DNA from: Strigamia acuminata | Taxonomy: Eukaryota; Arthropoda; Chilopoda; Geophilomorpha; Linotaeniidae | NCBI GenBank assembly: GCA_949358305.1 | Contig: OX442315.1 | Span: 18,130,427 to 18,194,426 of the forward strand | Direction of reading: 5' to 3' | Length of the DNA stretch: 64,000 bases | Shown: piece after piece, positions 1 to 11,803 of the stretch | Numbering within the stretch: the stretch's first letter is position 1 | How the letters are laid out: each line of letters begins with the position of its first letter | The notes under the pieces: model-generated | Database searches by the model: none | What the model was told of the DNA's origin: nothing | The model's input: only the letters and a program-made list of their open reading frames with translations | Translations under genes and position numbers: made by a program

Positions 1-902
1 CCAAACCGAATCGAGACCAAACCGATAACTGATGAACTGATTACAAGCTTAACTTTGACGGCCCTTGAGCTGGGCTGGCAAAATTTTTTTTTTACAAGTT
101 TCAAGAGCAAGACATTCAATGTCAAGTAGGGGCGGATCAATACTTCTGGGGCTTCCGATGATTAGACTTGTAACAAAAAGTGCACTTTATAGTTGATCAA
201 ATGCAATTCTTTCAAAAAATTAATATTTTTTTAATGCAAATTTTTTTTTAGATTTATTTGTGCATTTTTAGGCAAAAAGTTAGACTATTTCAAGCGGGAA
301 AATTGAATTTTTAAGCAAAAAAATGCGCATTATTGGGTGAAATAATTAATTACTGAAAATAATGAGGTAGTGACCTAGTAGACACATGCCCAATATGCCT
401 TAATCGGCCATTTGATTGCATTGATTGGTGAAGTAGATTATTTAATTTCAGCATAAAACATACAAATTGTCTTCTTCCGGTGGAATTGAATTTTGTGACC
501 TGTATAGGCCTCGAATCAATAAGTCATGCTGATTGCTGACATTGACCTACTTATCGGTATAATTTTTGGGTAGTGATGTAAGATACTTATTTTCTTCTTA
601 TTTGTGCCTTTAAGTTTAAGTTGGAACTCAACAAACAAATGCGAAATAACTTTTATAAAATACTTATTTTATTGCTTAAAGTATAGTCTTTTTTTCATTT
701 TTTTTACAAAATCAAACATTCATCTTTTAGGTATTGACAAAGTAAAGTATTTACACAAACTGTACAATATATCGAAGTACAACGTTTTAGTTATCACAAT
801 ATTTACACAAAGTAAATGAAACTAGTTGGCAAGAATTTCATTCAGCTTATTATTTTAATGGTGATATAGTCACTATTGAAATAATGGAGAGAAAGAATTT
901 TT
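1..902. other. intergenic, no gene recognised
   Basis: AT-rich sequence without a convincing coding exon. Positions 473-552 resemble 3441-3525 on the other side of the glycine-rich gene (shared order: CTTCCGGTGG, a TGACCTG block, TAGGCCT, ATCAA, CATTGACC). The small ORF at 604-819 is low-complexity AT sequence and is not accepted. Confidence 0.6.
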
Positions 903-2595
903 TTAATATCCTCCATATCCTCCGTCATCTTTTCCGTACCCATTATCACCACCTCCATAACCACCCATGTCGTATCCACCGCCACCTTTTCCGTACCCTT
1001 CTTCGTATCCACCTCCTTTTCCATACCCATCATCGTATCCGCCTCCTTTTCCATAACTGCCACTGCAACCATAGCCTTCACATCCGTATCCACCGCCTCC
1101 TGTGTTTAAGTAACAAAAATGTGTTATGATAACAGAATTATTATTATTTTCATTGCATATTGCACGTTAGAATGAATGCAAATGCTGTATTTGTCATTTT
1201 AACAATTGCACATTGGAAGTCTCAAATTTCAATTACCTTTGCCATAGTCATCGCCTCCATATCCGCCTCCTTTTCCGTAACCACCCATATCATAACCGCC
1301 GCCTTTTCCATATCCTCTGCTTTCTTTTCCGTACCCTCCCATGCCGTATCCACCACCGTATCCGCCGCCGCCGCCTCCTTTTCCGTAGGCGCTCATTCCA
1401 TATCCACCGCCTCCTCCTCCTCCGTATCCACCGCCTCCTTTTCCATAGCCGCCCATTCCATATCCGCCGCCTCCTTTTCCGTAGGCGCTCATTCCATATC
1501 CACCGCCTCCTCCTCCGTATCCACCGCCTCCTTTTCCATAGCCGCCTCCTCCTCCGTATCCACCGCCTCCTTTTCGATAGCCGCCCATTCCATATCCGCC
1601 ACCTCCTTTTCCGTAACCACTCATTTCATAACCCCCACCTTTTCCATATCCTCCACCTCCTTTTCCGTAGCCACCCATTCCGTAGCCTCCACCTCCTTTG
1701 CCGTATCCCCCACCGCCGTATCCTCCGCCTCCTCCCTTGCCATATCCACTGCCGCCGTATCCTCCGCCTCCTCCCTTGCCATATCCACCGCCGCCGTATC
1801 CTCCTCCACCTCCTCCTCCTCCTTTGCCATATCCACCACCGCCGTATCCTCCTCCTCCTCCGCCGCCGCCGTATCCTCCTCCTCCTTTGCCATATCCACC
1901 GCCGCCGTATCCTCCGCCTCCTCCTTTGCCATATCCACCGCCGCCGTATCCTCCGCCTCCTCCTTTGCCATATCCAGCGCCGCCGTATCCTCCGCCTCCT
2001 CCTTTGCCATATCCACCACCGCCGCCACCTCCTTTGCCGTATCCACCTCCTCCGTATCCGCCGCCGCCTCCTCCTTTGCCGTATCCACCGCCGCCGTATC
2101 CTCCGCCTCCTCCTTTGCCGTATCCACCACCGCCATATCCACCGCCGCCGTATCCTCCTCCGCCTCCTCCTTTGCCGTATCCACCGCCGCCATATCCACT
2201 GCCGCCGTATCCTCCACCGCCTCCTTTGCCATATCCACCACCGCCGTATCCTCCACCGCCGCCGTATCCTCCTCCTCCTCCTTTACCATATCCACCACCG
2301 CCATATCCTCCACCGCCTCCTTTGCCGTATCCACCCCCGCCGTATCCACCGCCTCCATAACCGCCGTAACCCATACGTCGATTTTCGGTGTCGCTTTGAA
2401 CTTCCTTGTCGCTAAGAGCGATAGTTACGCTGCATAAAAGCAGTGCAAGAAAAACCTACAAAAAATTCAATCCAGATATTAACTTAAAAATGATTATAAT
2501 TCTGATTTTGCTTTATATTTTCTCTTTGAATGACTACTACTATTCAAAAAATATAAAAGCTTAGAAAAAAGTTCTTGTTAACTTACCCACTGCAT
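903..2595 (-). CDS. secreted glycine-rich repeat protein (GYGK/GGGGG repeats)
   Basis: Three exons on the minus strand: 2587-2595 (only M-Q-W), 1237-2455 and 903-1099, joined at GTAAGT..AG and GTAATT..AG sites with the frame kept; 474 aa. Residues 1-18 (MQWVFLALLLCSVTIALS) are a clear signal peptide. A short acidic stretch DKEVQSDTENRR follows, then more than 400 residues of GYGKGGGGGYGGGG-type repeats. The C-terminal exon is less regular, adds Asp/Glu, holds the pair GCEGYGC and ends GGYGGY. Glycine-tyrosine-lysine repeat proteins are known as cuticle, silk, cement and antimicrobial components in arthropods. The sequence fixes secretion and composition, not the tissue. The neighbouring chitin-binding genes fit a matrix role. 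Repeat number may be unstable or misassembled. The long plus-strand ORFs here are antisense shadows of the repeat. Confidence 0.88.
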
Positions 2596-2714
2596 GATGA
2601 CGATGAAGTGTACAGTTCAAGTGAGCTTTCCTTCCCAGCTACACTTTTTTTCCTTCAAGGTGTGTACAACTTGCGAGTTGGTGGAGTAATGTGGCTACCG
2701 GTTTGTTGCGACGC

Positions 2715-2722
2715 CTTATATA
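2715..2722 (-). promoter_or_regulatory. TATA box of the glycine-rich gene
   Basis: TATATAAG on the minus strand, 120 bp upstream of the ATG at 2595, leaving about 90 bp of leader. A GC-rich block at 2812-2882 lies further upstream and may be part of the promoter. Confidence 0.6.
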
Positions 2723-5700
2723 CTGGCTTGTGGCTATCCACGGGCCATACACCCTGCCCCCTTTTCCGCATCTTATTTTTTCCTTCTTTTTCCCCTTTGA
2801 AATCGATGACACGATTTGCGGGCCGGCGTCCAAGGCGGGGGAGGCGAAGCGCTGGGCGGCGAAGCGTGTCGACATTATGCCGCCCAAACTATTGGCTATC
2901 TCGCTTTTTTCACAACAGTTAATGAATGTGAGACTTGCCTGCAGCGGTGGTCATTTAATTTTTTTTTTAACATGTTTATTTTCGTTTTCACTTATTATTT
3001 GTACAATGAGTGATAGAATTCCATTTTGCGTATAAATTTCATTTTTGAGCTCGTTATGCAAATTTAACGATTTAATTATCCAAAACACCGAGTTGTCGGA
3101 CGAGGCATTTTTTTACTTTTTTTTTTTACATTTTTTAGAAAAGGATTAATTCTATTTTTATATTTAAGTCTGCACGCTTTATAAAAACAATAAAAGCATG
3201 AATTTGATGGCACTTTTTTCCTTACTGTTATGTTGTAATTACTTTGGACATTAGTAGCGCTCTGCTGCGCTGTTTAATCCGCCTGAAATTACATCCTTCC
3301 CTCCTTGTGGTCAAACGAGAGTGAGTTAGTAAAGCATTAGAATCAGACTGAAACAATGTGTTTCTCTTTCAATGGGACAATTTTTGTCACGAGGAGGTGG
3401 AGATTATTCCGACAATGTCCACTCTGTGAATAAATTGCTTACTTCCGGTGGTTTAGTGCGAGTTTATGACCTGCATCTAGGCCTTGCCTTCAAATCAACT
3501 AACACAAACATTGACCCTGGACTTTACTAATGCTTATTTGTCGAAAACGGTGAAGAAATTATTTTTTTTAACCTAGAAATAATTCTCTACGGGTGATTAA
3601 AAATTTAAATCTTCATAAATCAATCTTTTTTTTGTGTTGGTTTTCTTGATACGGGATTATAATTTATTAGATGAAAAAACGTGATGTCGAGTGTAATTAG
3701 ACGTTAGTTGTGAGATTTTCGGGAGATTGTTCCTCGCTTATTTATAATACTCATATTAAAACACAACTTGATACCAAATTGCCAAATTAAATGTCATTGA
3801 TTCATAGGTACGATCAGTGACCTAACGTTTGTTGTTTTCCCTTTCTTATTCTTTTAAATCGTTTGAGTCATTTAAAACCGATATAATCGTGTTGCGATAG
3901 ATTTAATTAGATTTTAATTTACATTTTAAAATAATGTTGTTGTTGTACGAGCTTGTTTTTAGACGGCAGAGTAAATGTTTGCTATGGTTTTATAAAAAAT
4001 GCAATCGAAAAAAAGGAATTTAATGGGAACATGTGTGTTATCTGGTTTTTTTTTCTGCTAGTATCAACCGTCAAGACTTAACACGTTTAACTAGTCTATA
4101 TTAAGTCATGTATTATGTAGCAAATAACAGTACAATTAGCATGTTTCAATGCACCAGTGGAGTGACGGAAATTCATTAGGGAAACGTGAAAGGCAGCTGG
4201 AGCACAAAACCGTGGTATATTGCTCTATTGTATTTTCCTACACAATATAATGCTAAAACTCATGTTAATTTAGCAGTGAAATGTTTTCTAACACAAATGG
4301 TTATGTAATTTAGCGTTATTGCTTCCGTTTATAAATTTGTCGTTTGTGGTTACTATGTGTGATTCAACTTTGTTGGTATCACTGTTCTAGTTTTTACTTT
4401 GATTGCAGTATTAAGAAAAACGTTGAACTTTGCACAAATTTAATACTTTTGCTTTTATAAAAAAGTTTAGTGTTTTTAAATTATTTCATTTTATCTCTAG
4501 CTATTGTTTTTAATTGTATCTTCTATCTCGACACAATTTAATAATATTAATTACATTTTTTTTCACACTTGATTGATAATTTTTTCGTTGTTTTATTGCA
4601 CTAATTAATTTAAAACTAAATTATTCATGACTTCGTCGCTGATTTTTTTGTCAAATCTACAAAATTTATGCACCTCATTTCTAATTCAAGACAAGGAAAT
4701 TAGAGCTTGATTCACTAGCAGTTCACTATTACATGGAAAAATTCTTTTATTCAATGGAAAAAATATTGCTTTCCAATGAAATTGTGATGGGAATCTCTAA
4801 ATTTTAAACGTATTTACCTCAAATACGTTGAGTACCGTATGTTGTATTATTTAAATTGAACAAGAGATGGAAGAAAATGTGATATTTCAGTGACGTTATG
4901 ACATTTTCAATATTTTATTTGCCTTCGTTGAATTAGAATGCAAAGGAAATTCAAAAATGCTATTCTGCACGTTGAATTCATATTGTTTAGTTTACGTAAT
5001 AATGATATGCTCCACTTGGCTTTAGCATTAGCCCTAAAAGAATTATTTACATCTGTTGTGCAAAATACAGATAAAATTTATATCACACAGTGAATAAATA
5101 TAAAAATTTTTTGTTTAAAGTTTAATGAAAAAAACTAAATGAAGTTTTTAAGTCTATCATTGTATCTTCATGACAGTAATGTAAGTGAAGGAAACTACTT
5201 GATTATGATTCCTGTCCCAATATTTTTTTCTTTCTTTAAAATATGGATTAGTGAAACCGCCCCGGCTATTTTCTATACCTCTCGAATGGAAAGTTGAGGC
5301 CAACGGCCGAAAATGAATCACGTGGACTGGAAACAGAAGATTTTAGAAGAACTTCAGTAATTTTATTAGCACAGAAGTATTTGTTTTTTATTTATTTTTA
5401 TTTTTATACTTTATGGCATTTTTATGTTTATAGAAAATTAATTGAAGATCAAGGTTGTTTGACATGCCTTACTTGCTTTATCCTGTTTTTTATGTTGGTG
5501 CAATTACAATTGTAATTCTGTATCTTTTAAATTTAGTTCGATTTTTCTTTTATTGAAAAAAGAAAAAGATTTCGAACTTATGTTTCATAAAACGCCACTT
5601 GTATTTTAAATATAAAAAAAATTTGGAAAAGGAAATTGTGGAAATTAAAGTTGTTTTTATTAGATTGTGTAAGTATAGTTTAAAATAGGTCAAATTCGTA

Positions 5701-6013
5701 AGAAAACAAGTTCAAAGTTCTGTTTACAGTTGAGAAGTGTATACGACAGATAGAACTTTAAGGGAAAAAAAAATTAATTTTGGTTTATACGATGTTGCAT
5801 TGTGAGGGCGGAAGTTTAACTAATGCTGTCACGCTACTTTTATCCAGATACCAGGAAATGGTTAAAACCTATATTTTTATAGAAATTTCCAGTTTACTGG
5901 GCTTGGTACAATGTATGACAATTTTCATACATTTTTCTGTATTTTGAGTTTTTACACTTTCAATTTTTATTTTTATTTGTTTAGCATGGTAAAATGACAT
6001 AGTATTAGCACAG
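2723..6013. other. long non-coding stretch
   Basis: AT-rich, with many homopolymer runs and no reading frame with plausible composition or splice context. It contains the 3441-3525 segment similar to 473-552. I see no gene. Confidence 0.5.
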
Positions 6014-6194
6014 GATTAGAAAGACCACGCAGGCCATCGTCTGGTGGAACGACTTTCTTGAAGACTCAACCTCGCATTGCACAGAACTGCGAAAATCACA
6101 GAAAAAACTTAGTACATTAATGACACATGAGAAACAACTGGGATTTCTAGCAGGGGACCCATCCAATTACCGACTAGATACAATTCTGGCATGA
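6014..6194 (+). other. candidate orphan coding exon (about 60 aa)
   Basis: An AG acceptor at 6012-6013 is followed by an open frame from 6015 to a TGA at 6194. Its composition is much more protein-like than its surroundings, with words such as IVWWNDFLEDS, CTELRKSQKKL and LAGDPSNYRLDT, and it is locally GC-richer. It could be a terminal exon of an unrecognised gene, or a decayed transposon or retrocopy fragment. I do not recognise the family and found no confident upstream exon. Confidence 0.3.
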
Positions 6195-6515
6195 CCATAT
6201 GTTTTTACAATGATTTTGATGTGCCGTCTAGTGCAAAAAGAATAAAAAATAGCAAGTGTGTAAAATGCACATATTAATGGTGTTTAATTTTTAAAAACAT
6301 TAAATTTAACTTATTAATAATTAAAAAAATTTATTTATTCATTATAAAATAGGAAAAAAAAATTTTTTGAGGAATTGAAATTTGATTTCTTTAATTGATT
6401 TTTTTGAACAAAAGAATTACAGTTATTACTTATTTTTCCATTTGTGTCATTTTTTTTTTATCTGGTGGAACATGTGGCCAGCATGGTGAGCTCTTCCTAT
6501 CGCAATTAACAGGCA

Positions 6516-6523
6516 ATATAAAA
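6516..6523 (+). promoter_or_regulatory. possible TATA box
   Basis: TATAAAAG in a locally GC-richer stretch, on the plus strand, followed by about 90 bp of mixed composition. No downstream coding exon was identified, so this may be a promoter of a gene outside my recognition, an RNA, or chance. Confidence 0.2.
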
Positions 6524-7439
6524 GACCAGTCTGGTAGTTGTGGACTTGAAGAAGTAGCGAAGTAGAGGGTTGCTACCTGTGGTGGATTTATGGGTATTAG
6601 GTGCATTCCAAGTTTCTGTTTCTGTGGTGGTTATGTTTGTATACAAACAGCAAGAGCAAAATACAAAAATTTGCTTAACTGTGAATGTGTGTTTATAGTG
6701 TTTATAGTGTAGTCTTACAAATAAATGGCGATTAAAAATCGTTCATTTGTACACACTTATGAATTGTGCATTTTACTCACGTTTTAGGAGGCGGAAGCTT
6801 TGCTTGAAAACATTTAACCTTTCGATTTAACTTATGTGGCAGCCATTTTGAAGTTGGTTGTACAAACCGTCGTCGTTTTTGTTTTTACAGTTTTTGGTGA
6901 TGGTTTTTGGCTGTTTTTGGTGTTATTCCCAAATTTCTGCAAAAAAGTTCTGTGTTTCTCAAACTACAAAACAAATTCTTAGATTCTCAAAACAATACAA
7001 ATTACTTTTAGTTTCTCAAAACAACACAAAATTTTTTTAACTGCTGGGTTGCGAAAAGTTATTGAATATATTTTTAGGTATAAAGAAATTGCGAAAGTGA
7101 AGACAAATCAAGGTATTATTTGTTTATGGCGATGAAAAGACTGAAATGTCTCCTGAAATAGCAATCAAAACCATTGTTAATCACGAATTAAATCGTCGAA
7201 CTATGGAGGCGGATTTTAATCGACCTGTATTTTTGGTGGGAATCTGAAATTCCGTCGACTCGACCCGGATTCCAGTATTTGCTGTTCACCTAAAAAAAAA
7301 TGGGTAAGGTTAGGTTCACGGCGTTAAGAAAAAAAAATAACAAATAACGAAATCAAATCTGGTCATCAAGAATCTATAGTCGACTTATTTTCTAGTTGGC
7401 TGGATTCCTGGTCGACAGGAACCAGTTGGCCCTTTTGCT

Positions 7440-7624
7440 GGTTGATTAGATACCTATCGAGACCATCGATTGTAAGACACGCCCCGGTTTTAGACATGTT
7501 CGTATAGGAAAATAAGTGCAATTTTACATGGTAAGACGCTTTAATTGTAAGACGCACTCCATTTTTAGAAGTGTTTATATGGGAAAAAAGTTTGTTTATA
7601 TATATAGAATCGAAGAAATACGGT
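7440..7624. mobile_element. MITE-like repeat fragment (TACCGTATTTCTTCGATT end)
   Basis: On the minus strand the block starts TACCGTATTTCTTCGATT and contains several degenerate copies of a GCGTCTTACAAT-type word. This layout recalls short DNA transposons with internal subrepeats. The other end is not clear, so it is probably truncated. The 63-aa minus-strand ORF over it is repeat-derived. Confidence 0.35.
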
Positions 7625-7888
7625 ATTTATCAATTTAGTATTTTTATACTCCGTATTACTTTATTTTTAAAAAGTTTCTCCATTTGTTAATTTTTCTTTA
7701 TTTCTATTAATTTTTTCCGTGTCAATGTTTTCAAGTCATTGTTAATGGACGCTGCCATTTTGAAAACTTAGAAGTTGAAATATTTCAATTCATGCTTTGC
7801 AAAGTAGTTGATTTGCAATGCATATGAATATGAATGAAGCAGAATAGGTGCGTGCGCAACACATACGTATGAAGTTAGCTTAAAAGTA

Positions 7889-7902
7889 GCGCCATCTGGT
7901 GG
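7889..7902 (-). promoter_or_regulatory. CTCF-like core motif
   Basis: On the minus strand the sequence reads CCACCAGATGGCGC, which fits the published animal CTCF core CCASYAGRKGGC. Sequence match only. Similar words at 21178 and 31797 make a shared regulatory or repeat origin possible. Confidence 0.35.
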
Positions 7903-7980
7903 TAATGATGCGTTAAAACTGTGTAGCCAATGGGTGTCGTGACATCATAAACCTTTCCAAAAAAAGCGGGAGACACGAAA

Positions 7981-8188
7981 ATGCCTGACTGCGCTGTTTG
8001 TTACTGTAAAAAAGAAAACAGACAAAAATACGAAAACCAAAGTATGTTTTATTTTCCCAAAGAAAATAACAATTTCTAAACTATGGATCAAAGCATGCAG
8101 CAGGAAGGTGTTCTAAAAAATTCAATTGCTGCAACAAGAACTGACTGATCTGAAAGTGAAAAATGAGAATGAAAATACAAACAAATAA
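7981..8188 (+). pseudogene. THAP zinc-finger relic
   Basis: From the ATG at 7981 the frame begins MPDC-AV-CYCKK, giving the C-x4-C start typical of a THAP domain, and reaches FYFPKEN before a stop at 8077-8079. One base later, in the next frame, it continues with KLWIKACSRK, which matches the conserved W and basic segment of THAP domains. A stop follows, then a short Leu/Glu/Lys coiled-coil-like stretch (IQLLQQELTDLKVKNE). The motif order fits a THAP DNA-binding protein or THAP-bearing transposase broken by a frameshift and a stop, with its second half missing. Confidence 0.6.
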
Positions 8189-8303
8189 CCAAAACTCACA
8201 ATTAATATTGAAGACAAAATTAGCAAGTAGCAGTTATTAACTTCTGTGTGCAAACATTAAAATTACTGCAAAAAAAAAATTAAAAAAATAGAAGTAAAAA
8301 TTT

Positions 8304-8376
8304 TCACACACATCAGGATTTGAACCTGTGTGGAAAGATTCCTAGTCCATTGCCTTAACCATTGGACCACCACTAC
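8304..8376 (-). mobile_element. tRNA-derived SINE or tRNA pseudogene
   Basis: On the minus strand there is a pol III A box, TGGTCCAATGG, and 30-40 bp later a B box, GGTTCAAATCC, with an anticodon-loop-like ACTAGGAATC between them. The acceptor ends do not pair well and the variable arm is missing compared with tRNA-Ser, which it most resembles. It is followed on the same strand by T-rich sequence. That pattern suggests a SINE head or dead tRNA, not a working tRNA. Confidence 0.55.
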
Positions 8377-11233
8377 AAACTACTATTGTCTTCATGAAGA
8401 CAGTCATGTTGGTGAATAAAGTTGTGATGTCATATGTCATGAGATATCAAATGAGGAAATGACATCATTGAATCTCAAATGATAAAATTCAACTTGGATC
8501 TTGGAACTATTTTTTACCTAGCAACTGTTGTTTACAGTATTCATACACTAGGCCTGATTGTTCAGATTGGATGCATACACAGACAAAATAGTGCAAACTT
8601 AGAGCTCATTGTTTGCATTGTTGGCTGTTTATGGAATGAAATTACTTTAGGGTCTCATTCAGCATAATATAACAATCCTTCTTGTTTAATATGACAACAA
8701 TCTGTGAGTGTCTTATTCATGTGCTCCCCTTGTAAGCTTTATCATTGTTGCGATCTTGGAGGTTTATTACGTTTTATTGTCTTTCTATTTTCCTGTTTCT
8801 AATTTTTTTAATTTTTTAAAATTTAAAAATTTGGTTTTTAGTGACGTCTGGCGACAAATTAGCGAAGTTGTAAATAGTTTTAAGGCTTAAAACTAGATGG
8901 CGCCATGCAAATAATGCCATGCCAACGAAAATGGCATTTGAAAATCAGTGCACATATGATATTATTGAAATTGGTTAATTTTTCAGCTTTCGACTTTTTA
9001 AAAATTTTCATTAATTCATTCATTCATTTATTTTTTGTTTGTTTGTTTATTTATTTAATTATTTAGTTTTATTTAATTTCATTTAAGAACGCTGTAATAA
9101 AATTTTCAAACTGTTACTCGACATACACATTTGCACATTGATGTAATGTAATTATATAGATTTAAATTTACCAGACTAATTTTTCTTCACGCTTACCCAA
9201 ACATGGCATTTTAAATTTGTACCATCATCTTGAATAATCAATGCGCATGTGTATACGCCACAGTTATGTCACACATGCGTTCACATGTAAGAACATACAC
9301 TAAAAAACGACACATTTTCTAAAATCCAAATTTTAATACATTAGTTGTATTCAGTAAGCTATTTTTGCTTGTGCAGTTTCTTTCCATAAATGCAAAACAT
9401 GGAATTTACCTTCATTATTACATAACAAATTGGTAAAACCAAAATGCAATCAAGATTTAAAATCCAAGACATAAATATTAATCAGAACTAAGATGATCGA
9501 GTGTCCAAACCCAGAAACAGCACTAAAAAAAACTAGTACACCACCAACAACAAATCTCAACTGAGAGTACAACACAAATCAAAAAAACAGCACAACAAGA
9601 AAGCAAGCAACACGATAATACCCGACTGTACCTGTTAAAACACAACTCGCTACCGTGCCGAGCCTTTTTTAGGCAATCGAGTATTTTGTTGTCGTGTTGT
9701 ATTTTGATCTACCACGCCTTACTTTTTCCGGACTGTTCTTTTCAGCTATGCTGTTTTTGGGTTGATAAACTATTCAAAACAACTCGAGACAGTATCTTGT
9801 CAGGTCATCTTGAGTATAAAAACAACAAACTTGAATTTTAACAAATTTTCAGAAGTCAAATTTGAAAATGTTGTTAGATTTTCCTCTTACCCCTCAGGTT
9901 TTGGTTATTAGCACTAAGCAGTTTCGTGTAAATATTAATCCAATCCATCTTTGTCAAAACTTATGTCAAGGTTGCTAAGATAAAAGGGTTACATCGACGC
10001 AACTTGAATTCGTAACTAGAACAATGAATCAACTCGAAAATTGTTTCTATAATCCTAAAAATTGACGCTGGGAAAATAGTACGAGGTCATGGGTTATCTT
10101 ATTCAAAGGCTTACCCAACACGTAAAATGGTTAATTACTTGAAATGGTTTTTCCTTTCACTAAATTCCTTTTAAAATCTTAATACATATTCATCTGCATC
10201 ATCATCAAGCATGACGAACCAATACCCAACAATTCATTAAACTAGTTCAAATTTTTATTTTGCTCTCCCCTTTTGCCCTCTTCTGTCAGCAGGTATTCAT
10301 CAGTTGACGCAAATGATACACAATTTAATTGAATCGACCCAAGAAATCTTTATTTTGGTTTCGTTTCATTAATAATTCAATAAAATTGATAAACAATAAA
10401 ATAAATTACTTGTAAGTAGTTAAATTTACACGACAAAACGCCAATAAAGCAATAAAATGCTATCCGAGATGACAGAGAGCAATGAACACATGCAGTGGCC
10501 TATTTTAACTTTTAGAAAGCCAAGTGCTTTTAAACCAACAAATAGTGACGAGTGGTTGTGAGGGAACATAAGAAAAGCTAAATTTTCCACTCAGCTCTAA
10601 TACGTGATGTATTTTTCTGTTTGTGCAAAGCAAATGAACGAAACAGTTTGAGGTCGTTTGAGCAGCCATTCAATCTTGTTGAGTTGAATTTCTTTAGACC
10701 TGTTGGGTTGTAGGGCAACACGAGTTTGTTGTTTGAGAGTGAAAAGCTTCTTTAAGATTCGGTCATCCACCTGCAGGCCGTTGCTCTCACTCGTACACCT
10801 ACAACAAGTGCTCAAGGGAGCTGTGGAAAAGGAAAACATGCAACGTAAAATGTATATGGATAGGAATTAACTTGTATTGGTTGGTGATTACTGCTGGACA
10901 TTGATTGCGAAACGAGCTTGAATTTCCATTTTTCACACGACACGGTGTTAGGATATTTTCACCTTTTCATTTTCGCACTTATCTATTCATCCAAACGATA
11001 CGATCTCGAAATAACCTTTGACACATTTAATTCTCAAACCGACACTTGTAGCAGCCTCTAAGCCACTTGCTGGCGAATGGTCTTTGTGATATAGTTATTT
11101 CGTTTTGAATGATCGTTTTATGGGGGTTTGGTGCCAAAAGAAATTGGTACAAATGTTACGGAGGTGAATACTGGATTGAATTGTAATTGAAATGTAATGT
11201 ATAGATTAAAAAGTGAATTTTGGATGGTTTATA
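8377..11233. other. non-coding stretch
   Basis: AT-rich, with no convincing gene. The minus-strand frame at 10597-10839 (80 aa) has more balanced composition than its surroundings, but no splice sites or recognisable motif support it. A partial CTCF-like word, CTAGATGGCGC, lies near 8893. Confidence 0.45.
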
Positions 11234-11583
11234 CAGTAGAGCCTTGATTATTGGAACACCGGTTATACGAACGATTGGTTATTCGAAAAGCAATATGCGA
11301 TATTTTGTATCGATTTTTAATGTTTTTAAACGATTTTCAGTTGTTTTTAAACGATTTTCAGTTGTTTTTAAACGATTTTCACTTATTTTTAATCGGTTTT
11401 TTAATTTTTTTTGACAGTTTTTATCTATTTTTGGTCGGTTTTAATGCTTTTTAACTATTTTAATGACTTTTTATTTTCATACGCAATACAGTATGTGTAT
11501 AAACCTAATGTTCGATTATTCGAACAATTCGGTTTTATGAACACCCACGTCCCCAATTAGTTCGGATAATTGAGGCTCTACTG
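11234..11583. mobile_element. Tigger/pogo-like MITE 1
   Basis: A 350-bp element begins CAGTAGAGCCTTGATTATT and ends with the inverted counterpart AATTGAGGCTCTACTG, flanked by TA on both sides as expected for Tc1/mariner/pogo targets. The CAGTAGA..TCGATTATCCG terminus is typical of Tigger-like families. No transposase is encoded. The interior holds a 21-bp minisatellite, about three copies at 11320-11403. Confidence 0.7.
11320..11403. repeat. 21-bp minisatellite inside MITE 1
   Basis: Three to four direct copies of a unit containing TTTTTAAACGATTTTCA. The period of 21 bp makes every frame repeat every seven residues, which explains the repetitive small ORFs here. Confidence 0.8.
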
Positions 11584-11599
11584 TAATGATTTTTACATA

Positions 11600-11803
11600 C
11601 AGTAGAATGCCGATTATCCGAGTTAATTGGGAGACATGGGTGTTTCGTAAAACCAATTTGTTTGCATAATTGCACATAGGTTTATGTTTCACTCCAAAAA
11701 CATTTGGTTAGCTCTGAGACGACTAAATAATTTAGTAGAATTAACTAACTCATGTCTGGATAATCGGTCGTTTGCGACCGACGTTCGGATAATTGAGTTT
11801 TCA
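11600..11803. mobile_element. Tigger/pogo-like MITE 2, degenerate
   Basis: Starts CAGTAGAATGCCGATTATCCG and ends near TTCGGATAATTGAG, so the termini resemble MITE 1 but the right end has decayed. It sits only about 16 bp from MITE 1. Confidence 0.55.

Noticed and set aside
1160-2437. Long plus-strand frames of 425, 400 and 220 aa rich in Ser/Ala, Arg/Leu or Pro
   Set aside because: They are antisense or shifted readings of the minus-strand glycine repeat, whose 21-bp-like periodicity keeps several frames open. The minus-strand frame has a signal peptide and splice sites.
8304-8376. Working tRNA gene on the minus strand
   Set aside because: A and B boxes are present, but the acceptor stem does not pair and the variable arm of its closest type is missing. 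Annotated as a SINE or dead tRNA instead.
10597-10839. Minus-strand 80-aa frame of balanced composition
   Set aside because: It looks somewhat protein-like, but no upstream exon, promoter or motif could be found.
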